Position numbers and translations under genes: made by a program. 64,000 nucleotides of DNA from NCBI GenBank assembly GCA_016787065.1, contig JAEUVD010000044.1, positions 118,003 through 182,002 on the forward strand, given 5' to 3'. The stretch comes from Chitinophagaceae bacterium (GTDB lineage Bacteria; Bacteroidota; Bacteroidia; Chitinophagales; Chitinophagaceae). Shown piece by piece: positions 24,996-33,837 of the stretch. The number at the start of each line of letters is the position of its first letter. The first letter of the stretch is position 1. The notes below the pieces were generated by a model. The model had not been told where the DNA came from, ran no database searches, and was given only the letters and a program-made list of their open reading frames with translations.

Positions 24996-26866
24996 TAGCG
25001 CAATTCTTACCGTTGTTTTTAGGTATCCCATTAAGCATTTTTATTCTTTGCTTACTATTTCCTTCTACAAAGGAAAAGCTCATTGCATCCATAGCGATTT
25101 GGGGTACTGCATTACAGACGATTCTACTTTTGGGATATACGATTTATTGGTTGACTAAAGCTCGTTCTGTTGTGGACTTAAAATATTTTGTCTTCTACAA
25201 AGAAGCAGACATTGAAATATTTCTTGATTTTTATTTTGATCATATCACAGCTACGTTTTCCTTACTAGGTTCATTTGTAACGTTTCTCGTTCTAATTTTT
25301 AGTAAATATTATTTGCATCGTGACTCCGGTTTTAAACGGTTTTTTAGTACGGTTATGTTGTTCTTTTTTGCGTATAATATGACGGTATTTGCTGGTAATT
25401 TTGAAACCTTGTTTATTGGATGGGAGTTCCTTGGTATTACTTCTTTTTTGCTTATTTCATTCTATCGCGATCGCTATTTGCCTGTAAAAAATTCACTTAA
25501 AACAATTTCACTTTACCGTTTAGGGGATATGTGTTTGATATTGGCGTTATGGAGTACGCATCATTTATGGCATAAGAATATTACGTTTCTTCAACTTAAT
25601 AATACAGAGGAAGTGATAAAACACATTGCCGAACATCCAACCGCAGTTACCTTTTTATTGTTGATGTTGGTTGTTGCTTCCGTTATTAAATCAGGACAGT
25701 TTCCTTTCTCTTCTTGGGTACCTCGTGCTATGGAGGGGCCAACCACATCGAGTGCTGTGTTCTATGGGTCCCTTGCTATTCATATTGGAGCATTCTTGCT
25801 TTTGCGTACTTACACCTATTGGCATCCTGTTGCCCTGATTCAATACGTTATCATTAGCATTGGGGTATTAAGTGCACTGATTGCTAGTATGATTGCACGC
25901 GTGCAGTCTACGGTAAAAACACAAATTGCCTATGCATCTGTTGCGCAAATTGGATTAATATTCATTGAGATAGCCCTAGGATGGCACACTTTAGCGCTTG
26001 TACATTGTTGCGGAAATGCATTATTACGAACCTATCAGCTCTTGGTTTCGCCTTCGGTTTTAGGATATAAAATTCATGATCAAGTTTTTAATTTCAAACC
26101 AAACAATCCAAAAACATCAACACCCCTATCCGCTACATGGTTAAATACGATGTATATGTTGAGTTTGAAGGAATGGAATATGGATATGTATCTTAAGAAA
26201 TTTCTTTGGATGCCTTTCAAAAAAATCGGCTATTTATTCTCCTGGATGGCTCATCCAATAGTGATGATTGCGGGTTTTATACTTTTGTTACCTGGTTTCT
26301 TTTTACTACGCAGTACAACACTATTTAATGAAACCGTACTTTCAGAAATACATATTCTTTTTGCTTTCATCGGAATGCTATTTGTTCTAGTGGCCTTCAC
26401 CGAAAAACAAAATGCCATACGGGGTTGGTTACTGATCATATTAAGTCAGAGTTATGTAGTGCTTTCCATTGCTCTCCTCAACGATCAGTATGAGTACATG
26501 GAAATTGCACTTTATGTTGCGGGATTATTACTAGCCGCCCTTCTTGGAATCTTGGTATTGCAACAGTTGAAACATAAACAAACCGAACTACATTTGAATA
26601 CCTTCCACGGTTATTTGCATGAATTTCCTCAACATGGTTTTTTATTTCTTATCGCCTGTTTAGCGTTTGTTGGTTTGCCTTTTACACCAACTTTTATTGG
26701 TTTAGATTTGATGTACACCCATATCGATCATGAGGAATATGTTTTGGTAAGTATGATTACCATAAGCTTTTTAGTGCTAGAATTATCGGTGCTTCGTATT
26801 TATGCCCGTTTATTTTTAGGCCCTGGAAAAACTAAGGATACTCCAATTGCCTATAGAAGTTCATAA
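24992..26866 (+). CDS. dabB: Inorganic carbon accumulation subunit DabB (NuoL/MrpA-like)
   Basis: The 624-residue membrane protein is homologous to the proton-conducting subunits of complex I and Mrp antiporters. It has about fourteen or more hydrophobic segments and the family core IKSGQFPFSSWVPRAMEGPTTSSAVFYGSLAIHIGAFLLLR, with the Lys conserved in proton channels, and IGWEFLGITSFLLISFYRDR. With DabA it forms the DAB complex that couples a cation gradient to carbon uptake. The start overlaps dabA. No other complex I genes are near, which fits DabB rather than NuoL. A short hairpin follows the stop. Confidence 0.92.
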   Translation: MIAQFLPLFLGIPLSIFILCLLFPSTKEKLIASIAIWGTALQTILLLGYTIYWLTKARSVVDLKYFVFYKEADIEIFLDFYFDHITATFSLLGSFVTFLVLIFSKYYLHRDSGFKRFFSTVMLFFFAYNMTVFAGNFETLFIGWEFLGITSFLLISFYRDRYLPVKNSLKTISLYRLGDMCLILALWSTHHLWHKNITFLQLNNTEEVIKHIAEHPTAVTFLLLMLVVASVIKSGQFPFSSWVPRAMEGPTTSSAVFYGSLAIHIGAFLLLRTYTYWHPVALIQYVIISIGVLSALIASMIARVQSTVKTQIAYASVAQIGLIFIEIALGWHTLALVHCCGNALLRTYQLLVSPSVLGYKIHDQVFNFKPNNPKTSTPLSATWLNTMYMLSLKEWNMDMYLKKFLWMPFKKIGYLFSWMAHPIVMIAGFILLLPGFFLLRSTTLFNETVLSEIHILFAFIGMLFVLVAFTEKQNAIRGWLLIILSQSYVVLSIALLNDQYEYMEIALYVAGLLLAALLGILVLQQLKHKQTELHLNTFHGYLHEFPQHGFLFLIACLAFVGLPFTPTFIGLDLMYTHIDHEEYVLVSMITISFLVLELSVLRIYARLFLGPGKTKDTPIAYRSS

Positions 26867-26883
26867 CTGAAAAATATTTTCAG
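26867..26883 (+). terminator. Short hairpin after the carbon operon
   Basis: CTGAAAA (26867-26873) pairs with TTTTCAG (26877-26883) directly after the dabB stop. It lacks a following T run, so termination is possible but weakly supported. Confidence 0.35.
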
Positions 26884-26890
26884 GAGTTAG

Positions 26891-27092
26891 AAATTAACAT
26901 GGTCTGACTAAGAATTAGGAACGCAGATTTTTATGATTTGCGTTGTTTCGATGTGCTTAAAAAATTCATATATAATTTTGATCCAAAGCATATAAAACCT
27001 ACATCTAGTTCCCGAAGGTGAAAATCATAAAGAAATTCTTACAAAAAGAAATCTTATTAAATCTGCTACATCTTAAATAGCTGCGTTCCTAT
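26891..27092 (+). repeat. Dispersed intergenic repeat, copy B (~200 bp)
   Basis: This fills most of the 330-base gap between dabB and the FAH gene. It begins with a flank similar to the other copies (GGTCTGAC...AATTAGGAACGCAGATTTTT) and ends GCTGCGTTCCTAT, giving GGAACGCAG / CTGCGTTCC terminal inverted repeats. The conserved core (GAAGGTGAAAATCATAA, then AGAAATTCTT) is at 27014-27040. It has diverged from copies A and C more than they have from each other. Confidence 0.65.
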
Positions 27093-27196
27093 ATTTTATG
27101 GAAGATCGTATAGAAATTGAATTCACTACTTTACCATGTTTAAAAAAAAGTGCAATTCATATCTCAGACAGCCATGGTTAAAAATCAATTTGTGTT

Positions 27197-27808
27197 CTAA
27201 CAAATTTTAACTTCCATTCGTTTTTCTCCTTCCAAAAAACCTTCATAACAATCACCAATAGCAATGGAACCAACGCCCTTTGGTGTTCCTGTAAAAATCA
27301 AATCACCTATATTAAACGAGAAAAATTGCGAAGCATAACTTATGATTTTAGAAAAGTTGTGTAGCATTAAACTGCTATCCGCTTGTTGTACCACCTCCGT
27401 ATTTTTTGACAAACTAAAATGCCAGTCTTTCTTCTTGTCTTCTTCCGTAAGAGGAATAAAAGTCCCAACCACAGCAGAATGATCGAAGGCTTTGGCTATC
27501 TCCCAAGGAAGGCCTTTCGATTTTTGATAATCCTGTAAATCTCGTGCGGTAAAATCAATGCCAACGGTAATCGCATCAAAATACTTGTGTGCGAATTTCT
27601 CGTCAACATATTTACCATTCTTACAAATACGCAGCACGAGTTCACACTCATAATGTATATCTTTTGAAAAGTCGGGATGATAAAAAGGTTTTCCATCCGT
27701 CAGTAAAGCATTCTGTGGTTTCATGAAAAGAACAGGGGCTTCAGGTATTTCATTGTGTAACTCAGCGGCATGAGCGGCATAATTTCGTCCGATACAGATT
27801 ATTTTCAA
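27197..27808 (-). CDS. Fumarylacetoacetate hydrolase family protein
   Basis: The 203-residue protein has the FAH fold used by acylpyruvases and oxaloacetate decarboxylases such as FAHD1: IICIGRNYAAHAAELHNE at the start, the metal-binding HYECELVLRI, GIDFTARDLQ, KGLPWEIAKAFDHSAVVG, and the late GDLIFTGTPKGVGSI. The short length matches single-domain members. The start is TTG at 27808, overlapping the TGA of pth by four bases; no ATG is available nearby. The exact substrate cannot be told. It is co-transcribed with pth. Confidence 0.88.
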   Translation of the reverse strand: MKIICIGRNYAAHAAELHNEIPEAPVLFMKPQNALLTDGKPFYHPDFSKDIHYECELVLRICKNGKYVDEKFAHKYFDAITVGIDFTARDLQDYQKSKGLPWEIAKAFDHSAVVGTFIPLTEEDKKKDWHFSLSKNTEVVQQADSSLMLHNFSKIISYASQFFSFNIGDLIFTGTPKGVGSIAIGDCYEGFLEGEKRMEVKIC

Positions 27809-28380
27809 AGCGTAAATTTTAACTGGTTAAATAAATTCATGGTTCTATCAAGTCCTAGGGTAACAAAGCATTCAATAATTTCACAACACGATTGAATTTT
27901 TTTATTCACCATCGGTATTTCATCATCCTTCCATCGTCCTAAAACAAAATCTACTTGTTTGCCTCGTGCAAAATTATTGCCGATTCCGAAACGAATACGT
28001 GGATAGTTTGACGTGCCAATACACTCCTGAATACTTTTCAATCCGTTATGACCGGCATCGGAACCATTCCCTCGAATTTTAAGAACATCTAACGGGAATG
28101 CAAGATCATCAACAATTACAAGCGTGTTTTCAACGGCAATTTTCTCTTTATCCATCCAATACTTCATGGCTTTGCCACTGAGGTTCATATAGGTTGTTGG
28201 TTTTATTACTACAAGGGTTCTGCCTTTATATTTAACTTCAGCTACATCAGCTAGGCGGTCGTTACTAAATCGCCCACCATGTTTATTTACAAATACATCT
28301 ACTACATCAAAACCAATATTATGACGGGTTTCCACGTAATCTGCACCGATATTGCCTAAACCAATAATCAGGTATTTCAT
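27805..28380 (-). CDS. pth: Peptidyl-tRNA hydrolase
   Basis: The 191-residue enzyme has the Pth signatures: IIGLGNIGADYVETRHNIGFDVVD with the catalytic His20 and Asn10, the KPTTYMNLSGKAM segment, VIVDDLAFPLDVLKIRGNGSDAGHNGLKSI and FRFGIG-like IRFGIGNN. It releases peptides from stalled peptidyl-tRNA in the cytoplasm. Length is normal. It precedes the FAH gene with a four-base overlap on the minus strand. Confidence 0.96.
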   Translation of the reverse strand: MKYLIIGLGNIGADYVETRHNIGFDVVDVFVNKHGGRFSNDRLADVAEVKYKGRTLVVIKPTTYMNLSGKAMKYWMDKEKIAVENTLVIVDDLAFPLDVLKIRGNGSDAGHNGLKSIQECIGTSNYPRIRFGIGNNFARGKQVDFVLGRWKDDEIPMVNKKIQSCCEIIECFVTLGLDRTMNLFNQLKFTL

Positions 28381-28655
28381 GGTGCAAATAAACAGAAATT
28401 TATTGGCTCGTTCAATGTCTAAAACTAAAAAGGTATCAGGTTATAGGTTTCTCAAGTCGTTCGTATTCTACTAGGTGAATCGTTGCAAGAAGTACTTAAA
28501 CCTATATACTTTGTTGATTTATCTCGTTACTATATTTAGGTTAGTTTTTAATTTAAGAATGCGATTCGTTCACTCTTATCAACATTTTGTAAAGTCGTTC
28601 GTGATTGAGCCTATTTATTGTATGTTCACTCCTTATTAAACCGTAAATTCGCAAC

Positions 28656-29525
28656 ATGCGCATTTTTATTTCAGGAGCTTCGGGTTTAGTAGGAAGTAAT
28701 TGTTTGTCATGGTTTATAAAACAAGGCGCCGATGCCATAGGTTCCTATTTCAGTTACCAAACGTCCAATACCGTTTTCTTTGACACCCTGCATTTGGATA
28801 ATTCGAACAACTTTAATTTGAATGAGTTCCAACCTCAAATAATTGTGCATTGCGGTGCTCTTACCCATGTAGATTATTGTGAAGACCACGTGGAAGAAAG
28901 CTATGAGAAAACCGTTGTTTCTACACGAAATTTATTGCAATTAGCAGAAAAGTATCAAGCGAAATTGGTTTACTTGAGCACAGATTATGTATTCGATGGC
29001 GAACAAGGTCCTTATGTTGAAACGGATGCAGTAAATCCTTTGAGTATTTATGCAAAACATAAACTCGAGGCTGAACGTGAAGTGATGTTGCATCATCCCG
29101 ATCATTTAGTACTTAGGATTACGAATGTTTATGGTCATGAAGCGCGTAACAAAAATTTTGTTTCCCGAATCATTGAACAATGTCAAAATAACCAAGCACT
29201 TACTTTAAAACTACCGAAAGATCAATATGCCACGCCGGTGAATGCACTCGATGTAGCGAAAGCAATGTGGTTATTACTTCATGATAATCGATCCGGTGTA
29301 TTTCACATAGCCTCCACCGATTTTATGAATCGAGTTGAACTAGCCATGACGGTTTTGCGTCATTTTCCTACGGCTCAATACACGCTGGAGGTACTTACTA
29401 CCGATGAAATGAAACAACCGGCAAAGCGCCCGTTACGGGGAGGCTTAGTAAAAAGTCGTTTTTCCGATTTATACCCTGAATTTATTTTCTCTACGGTTGA
29501 TTCTTTTGTAAGGGAGTTTATTTAA
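28656..29525 (+). CDS. RmlD-like NAD(P)-dependent sugar-nucleotide reductase
   Basis: The 289-residue protein is an extended short-chain dehydrogenase. It has the nucleotide-binding GASGLVGSN loop at residues 6-14, ALTHVDYCE, YLSTDYVFDGEQGPYVETD and the catalytic YAKHKLEAE (YxxxK). These features match dTDP-4-dehydrorhamnose reductase and its relatives. No other rhamnose genes are adjacent, so the exact substrate is open. It is followed after 9 bases by an acyltransferase and may be part of a short operon for envelope synthesis. Confidence 0.85.
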   Translation: MRIFISGASGLVGSNCLSWFIKQGADAIGSYFSYQTSNTVFFDTLHLDNSNNFNLNEFQPQIIVHCGALTHVDYCEDHVEESYEKTVVSTRNLLQLAEKYQAKLVYLSTDYVFDGEQGPYVETDAVNPLSIYAKHKLEAEREVMLHHPDHLVLRITNVYGHEARNKNFVSRIIEQCQNNQALTLKLPKDQYATPVNALDVAKAMWLLLHDNRSGVFHIASTDFMNRVELAMTVLRHFPTAQYTLEVLTTDEMKQPAKRPLRGGLVKSRFSDLYPEFIFSTVDSFVREFI

Positions 29526-29534
29526 TCTTTGCAT

Positions 29535-30284
29535 ATGGTAAAAGATGTTTTCGCACGTATTTACTTTGTCTATGGTATGCTATTATTTGCCCTTACCATG
29601 ATACCGGTAGCACTATTGTTTCTGATTGTGCGAAACACCTGCAGTGAATCTTTTGCTTCCAAGGTAATTCAGAAAACGTTTCAGGTTTGGATGGGAATTT
29701 ATATGCCGTTGATATTTTGTCCGGTTACCCATCGCGGACGAGAACATTTTAAAAAGGGCAAGAACTATGTGGTTACGTTAAATCATAATACCCTTGCCGA
29801 TGTTCCGGTTTCTTCCCCCGGTATACCTGGCCCTAATCGTACCTTAGCCAAAGTAGAAATGTCTAAAATCCCTATTTTCGGATATATCTATGAAAGCGGT
29901 TCAATTTTAGTTACTCGCCAAGATGCCCAGAGTCGTAAGGAGAGTTACGGCAAAATGGTGGATGCATTAAATAAAGGATTACATCTTTGTCTTTTTCCGG
30001 AAGGAACGCGAAATAAAACAGCAGAGCCTTTAGCACGTTTTTATGATGGTGCATTTAAAGTGGCTATCATGGCGCAAAAACCTATTATACCAGGACTCAT
30101 TTTTGGTACTAAAAAGATACTGCATCCCACCAAAAAAATGTGGGCTTGGCCACATAAAGTAGAATTTCATTTTCTCCCTGAAATAAGTACAGAAGGTATG
30201 CATGTTGATCAAACAGACGCTTTAAAACAACAAGTGTTTACCATTATGAAGGAGTATTATATTGCTCATAGTCATTTAATCTAA
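29535..30284 (+). CDS. PlsC-type 1-acylglycerol-3-phosphate acyltransferase
   Basis: The start is the ATG at 29535; a TTG two codons upstream is unlikely. An N-terminal membrane segment (GMLLFALTMIPVALLFLIV) precedes the acyltransferase core. The HX4D catalytic motif reads LNHNTLADVP, and the phosphate-binding LCLFPEGTRNKT and the late KPIIPGLIFG complete the PlsC pattern. Such enzymes add the second acyl chain to lysophosphatidate at the inner membrane. Length is 249 residues, normal. A small hotdog-type gene follows two bases later, suggesting a lipid operon. Confidence 0.9.
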   Translation: MVKDVFARIYFVYGMLLFALTMIPVALLFLIVRNTCSESFASKVIQKTFQVWMGIYMPLIFCPVTHRGREHFKKGKNYVVTLNHNTLADVPVSSPGIPGPNRTLAKVEMSKIPIFGYIYESGSILVTRQDAQSRKESYGKMVDALNKGLHLCLFPEGTRNKTAEPLARFYDGAFKVAIMAQKPIIPGLIFGTKKILHPTKKMWAWPHKVEFHFLPEISTEGMHVDQTDALKQQVFTIMKEYYIAHSHLI

Positions 30285-30286
30285 AT

Positions 30287-30679
30287 ATGAAACTACTATT
30301 TGCTCCCGGCGATCAACGTTCCTTTCGAAAAATAATTACTGAACATGATATTGCCGCTTTCGATAGCGGAACAGTGCACAATGTATATGCTACCTTTAGT
30401 ATTGCACGTGATGCCGAGTGGAGCGGACGATTGTTTGTATTGGAAATGAAAGAAGAAGAAGAAGAGGGGATTGGTACTTTTATTCATGTAAATCATAAAT
30501 CACCCGCTTTCGTGGGTGAAGAAGTTACTTATACCGCATCCTTTGAAGCGATTAGCGATCGAAAGGAAATTATAACTTCCTTTGTGGCCACCTGTGGTGA
30601 TCGAGTTATTGCCGAAGGTCGTCAAGGACAAAAAATTCTTGGAAAGAAAAAGCTAGAACAAATCATGATGAAGAAATGA
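30287..30679 (+). CDS. Hotdog-fold thioesterase-like protein
   Basis: The 130-residue protein fits the hotdog thioesterase superfamily: an opening region with ITEHDIAAFDSGTVHNVYATFSI, then FIHVNHKSPAFVGEEVTYTASFEAIS, where a substrate-channel motif HKSPAFVGE resembles those of fluoroacetyl-CoA thioesterase-like proteins, and a final strand VIAEGRQGQKIL. A small acyl-CoA thioesterase or binding protein is likely. It starts two bases after the acyltransferase stop. The exact substrate is unknown. Confidence 0.7.
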   Translation: MKLLFAPGDQRSFRKIITEHDIAAFDSGTVHNVYATFSIARDAEWSGRLFVLEMKEEEEEGIGTFIHVNHKSPAFVGEEVTYTASFEAISDRKEIITSFVATCGDRVIAEGRQGQKILGKKKLEQIMMKK

Positions 30680-30789
30680 ATTTATTCGTTGAATTAAAAC
30701 GAGTATTGTTCAAAATGAATTCGATCAACCTCTTAAAATCATTATGGATATTGATTACTAAAAGAAATCAATTCTCACCCTTACATTCT

Positions 30790-30980
30790 TTTAGAACGCG
30801 GATTTTTTTAGAATTGGATTATTTTGGATGAAGGATTTTCTTATGATTTTCGCCTTTCGCTTGAAGGTCTATATTCATACAGCTTTCAGAAAGATATAGT
30901 TTCTTCCATAAAATCAAAAGGGATTTTAAGAATCTAAAAAAAAATCTGCGTTCCATAATTATGTCGGACAATAGTAATTT
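30790..30980 (-). repeat. Dispersed intergenic repeat, copy C (~190 bp)
   Basis: It fills the 318-base gap before the LolA-like gene. In reverse orientation it matches copy A over nearly its whole length. Ends are TTTAGAACGCGGATTTTTTT on the left and AAAAAAATCTGCGTTCC on the right, followed by a shared flank (CATAATTATGTCGGACAATAGTAATTT). A minus-strand frame runs through it, but it consists of repeat sequence and is not a likely gene. The right end lies 17 bases before the start codon of the next gene, so the element may supply its promoter region. Confidence 0.75.
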
Positions 30981-30997
30981 AAACTTAATTTTACCCC

Positions 30998-31708
30998 ATG
31001 CGAAATTTAGTAGTATTAATTTTATTGCTTTCAACATGCAAACTTTATGCACAAGATGTAGACCAACTTATTAAACGTCATATTGATGCCGTAGGTGGAG
31101 AAAAAAATTGGGATAAAATAAAAACAGTTAAGGTAGAAGGCGTTGTTGAAATGGAAGGTGTTCAGATCAAAACCACGAAGCGCATCATTAAAGATAAAGC
31201 CTGGAGAAATGATATGCTCTTTGAGGGTAAAACGCAATCACTAAAAAATAATAAATTCTACGTTAGTATTCTTCAAGATAAAGGATGGAAGTACTTACCG
31301 GATAGTAAGGATGATAAACCTGAACTGTTAGACAAAGGTGAAATTGCATTATACAAAGAAGAAATGGAATTTGAAGATCCATTTATACATTATCAATCCA
31401 AAGGCACTAAAATTAGCTATCTGAATATTGAAAATGTACTCGATGTAGATTATTATAAATTCGCTTTTACTTATGCTAGTGGAAAGCAAGAATACATCTA
31501 TGTTCGCGCGAAAGATATGATGATAGCAAAACGTGTAGTTTACAATTCAGATGCTGAAGACACCAAGGATTATGATTATTATGAAAAACAATCTAATGGT
31601 ATCTACTATCCAAAACTTATTCGCACTAATATTGGTGTCATTCATATTAAAACCGTACAGTTTAATACAACAATAGAAGAGAAGATTTTCTTACCTGCCA
31701 ATGGGTAA
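30998..31708 (+). CDS. Exported LolA-like (outer-membrane lipoprotein-sorting fold) protein
   Basis: A signal peptide (LVVLILLLSTCKLYA, cleavage before QDVDQ) is followed by the common Bacteroidota pattern IDAVGGEKNWDKIKTVKVEGVVEMEG, then a long antiparallel beta region ending FNTTIEEKIFLPANG. This matches the LolA/LolB-like superfamily of small periplasmic beta-barrel proteins that bind hydrophobic ligands. It is unlikely to be the true LolA and more likely one of the many paralogues in the phylum. It is transcribed alone; copy C of the repeat lies directly upstream. Confidence 0.75.
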   Translation: MRNLVVLILLLSTCKLYAQDVDQLIKRHIDAVGGEKNWDKIKTVKVEGVVEMEGVQIKTTKRIIKDKAWRNDMLFEGKTQSLKNNKFYVSILQDKGWKYLPDSKDDKPELLDKGEIALYKEEMEFEDPFIHYQSKGTKISYLNIENVLDVDYYKFAFTYASGKQEYIYVRAKDMMIAKRVVYNSDAEDTKDYDYYEKQSNGIYYPKLIRTNIGVIHIKTVQFNTTIEEKIFLPANG

Positions 31709-31773
31709 TTACGGCAACTGCTTCTTGCATTAATTCGTTCGTGTTCTATGAAAAATGAAAGTTTTTAGTGCTA

Positions 31774-33192
31774 TTAACGTTGGCGTTTCATATATATTTC
31801 ACACCAAGCCGGGTTTAATTCAAATCGTTTTACTAGTTGATAAGCACTCGACTTTTTAATCTGTTGATGATAGTCTGCGTTGTATTCCAGGGGAGAAATA
31901 ACCACAACTTCCGCCGACGTTTGAAGTGAATACGGTGAAACCTGAGTAAACGACTTTTGTTTGATATAACCCGCGTACGAATGTTGCAAATTAGTTTGCA
32001 TTAAAAAGTGAGTTTCAATAGGAACGTTGCTATCAATATGTTCTACTAAATAATTAACGGTCTTTTGATGAACCAACATCATTTGCTTTGAATTAAAATG
32101 TATGTCATCTATCCAATCCGATTTAATAAAGAAGTTATGAAATAACAACACAAACAAAACACCAAACGATACTAGAAACGTACTTAATCCTGATAACTTT
32201 CCTGCCATTACCGCGAAACACAGGGTGCAAATTAGTATTAACGGAATTTGGTAGCGAAGCATCATAAAATTCCCGGCAGTAAACAAAACATAAGTAACAA
32301 AGAAAACGAATGCTATGCTTAAAAAAGATTTATGTTTTGAAAAGATACTTGGATATTTAAGAAGTATGAATAGCGTAACGCCCGTTAAAGCCCATCGGCC
32401 TTGCGACCAACATGTGAATTTTAGAATGGTTGGAATATTTTGTAACAAGGACGACAATGCGTTAGGTTGAAACAAGGATGCATGAACCGGGTAGATAAAC
32501 CAACCAAATTTAAACTTCAGTAGAAGAAAATGGAGAATAAAAAAGAACGATGGGATGATAACCACATAGAGCTGATACCATTTAATGTAACCTTTTCGTA
32601 GATCATTCAGAAGAAATAAACCTAAGGTAATTAATACTACAACCGATGATTCTTTAATAAAAACTAAGGCTAGTAAACATAGACACAAGAACGCCATCTT
32701 CCTTCTTAAATAATAGACGATAGCCAACATGGATAACAAAGCAATACTTACTTCAGGCAACACCATCGGAAATTGCACTAAGATTACTTCTTGCAACAAA
32801 AAGCAAATTGTAAATAAGAGTGCTATTTGGTTTGAAAAAAATTGCTTCAACTGATAAACCAAGAGTAACATCAAACTCAAATGAATACTTATCGTAAATA
32901 AATGCATTGCAAATGGTGTTGATGAAACCGTTTTATAGAAAAAAGATTGAACCAAATAAAACAAGAGAGGATGCGCTCTGGATATTTCAGGATCTAGGGT
33001 AGTTGGGTTGATCGTTACAGGGCGATTAGCCAGATAATCTATTGTTCGCAAATAGCTCCACGCTTCATCCCAAAAAAAAGCTTCTCCTCGAATTCGGTAA
33101 AGCAGAAAAGCTAGCAGGGAAACCAGGAAAATAAAAAACACCGTATAGAACCGCTTTTCCTTCAAAACAAAAACCTGCGTTAATTTATTCAC
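31774..33192 (-). CDS. Membrane glycosyltransferase of the PMT/ArnT-like group (GT39/GT83)
   Basis: The 472-residue protein has about ten hydrophobic segments. After the first comes the catalytic-loop motif AFFWDEAWSYLRTIDYLA, matching the Asp-Glu pair of PMT-type glycosyltransferases, and later ISRAHPLLFYLVQSFFYKT. Such enzymes move sugars from polyprenyl carriers onto lipid A, proteins or glycans outside the inner membrane. The C-terminal ~100 residues form a soluble domain. Start is GTG at 33192; no ATG is usable. Acceptor and donor are unknown. It is convergent with the LolA-like gene. Confidence 0.78.
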   Translation of the reverse strand: MNKLTQVFVLKEKRFYTVFFIFLVSLLAFLLYRIRGEAFFWDEAWSYLRTIDYLANRPVTINPTTLDPEISRAHPLLFYLVQSFFYKTVSSTPFAMHLFTISIHLSLMLLLVYQLKQFFSNQIALLFTICFLLQEVILVQFPMVLPEVSIALLSMLAIVYYLRRKMAFLCLCLLALVFIKESSVVVLITLGLFLLNDLRKGYIKWYQLYVVIIPSFFFILHFLLLKFKFGWFIYPVHASLFQPNALSSLLQNIPTILKFTCWSQGRWALTGVTLFILLKYPSIFSKHKSFLSIAFVFFVTYVLFTAGNFMMLRYQIPLILICTLCFAVMAGKLSGLSTFLVSFGVLFVLLFHNFFIKSDWIDDIHFNSKQMMLVHQKTVNYLVEHIDSNVPIETHFLMQTNLQHSYAGYIKQKSFTQVSPYSLQTSAEVVVISPLEYNADYHQQIKKSSAYQLVKRFELNPAWCEIYMKRQR

Positions 33193-33335
33193 ACTGCAAT
33201 ACTACATGGAAGTTTAATTTCTTTTGTAGTTCATACGAAGATTATTGCATACAATTGAACCGAAATAATTCGAACAAAAACGTTATACGAAAGGTTAAAT
33301 GAATATTGCAATCAAAATTTCTAATTGAAACTTTA

Positions 33336-33776
33336 TCATCGTTTAAAACGAAGCACCCGTACGGTATTTGCTCCTGCACGATAGGTATAGTTAATCATAG
33401 CGGATTTGGCGCAACGCAAACCAATGATATATTCGTAATAACCTTCAAATTGATCAGCGTTCTTAACATCCTTCACAACAGAAAAAGGCAACGAACTAGT
33501 TTGATCTGATACAGTACAGTACACATTTCCCTGAAACTTTACACTTCTGAATTTACATCCGGTTACAGCGAGTGGTTCGCCGGATGGAGAGGCGGTAAAA
33601 GGCGGACTAACCGTGGCTATTGTAAAGATTGGCGCGGTTTTACCTTTGAAAGTAAAAATGACATATTCGTACTGAGTCGTTCGGGTGGTTTTAACTTTCA
33701 GCAATGAACCTGAACTGCATTGCGAAAAGGATTGAAGAGCAAATAATAAATTTAGAAGTAATAGAGTAGGTTTCAT
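33336..33776 (-). CDS. Small secreted protein of unknown function (146 aa)
   Basis: The start is placed at the ATG at 33776, giving a signal peptide (MKPTLLLLNLLFALQSFSQC). A longer start at 33794 would add six residues. The mature part is beta-rich with four cysteines and no recognised family. It ends NTVRVLRFKR. It lies between the glycosyltransferase and the papain-like gene on the same strand, with about 60 and 140 bases on either side, so co-transcription with the peptidase gene is possible. Confidence 0.6.
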   Translation of the reverse strand: MKPTLLLLNLLFALQSFSQCSSGSLLKVKTTRTTQYEYVIFTFKGKTAPIFTIATVSPPFTASPSGEPLAVTGCKFRSVKFQGNVYCTVSDQTSSLPFSVVKDVKNADQFEGYYEYIIGLRCAKSAMINYTYRAGANTVRVLRFKR

Positions 33777-33837
33777 AGTGGTTAATTTTAGCATGAAGGT
33801 ACACTAAACTTACTTACACCTTGCGGAATCAAGCAAG

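Noticed and set aside
24992..26866. Complex I subunit NuoL
   Set aside because: No other complex I genes are near and it overlaps dabA, so DabB is the better call.
30819..31052. Minus-strand open frame of 77 codons
   Set aside because: It is formed mostly by repeat copy C and overlaps the start of the LolA-like gene; the matching frame in copy A is not kept open.
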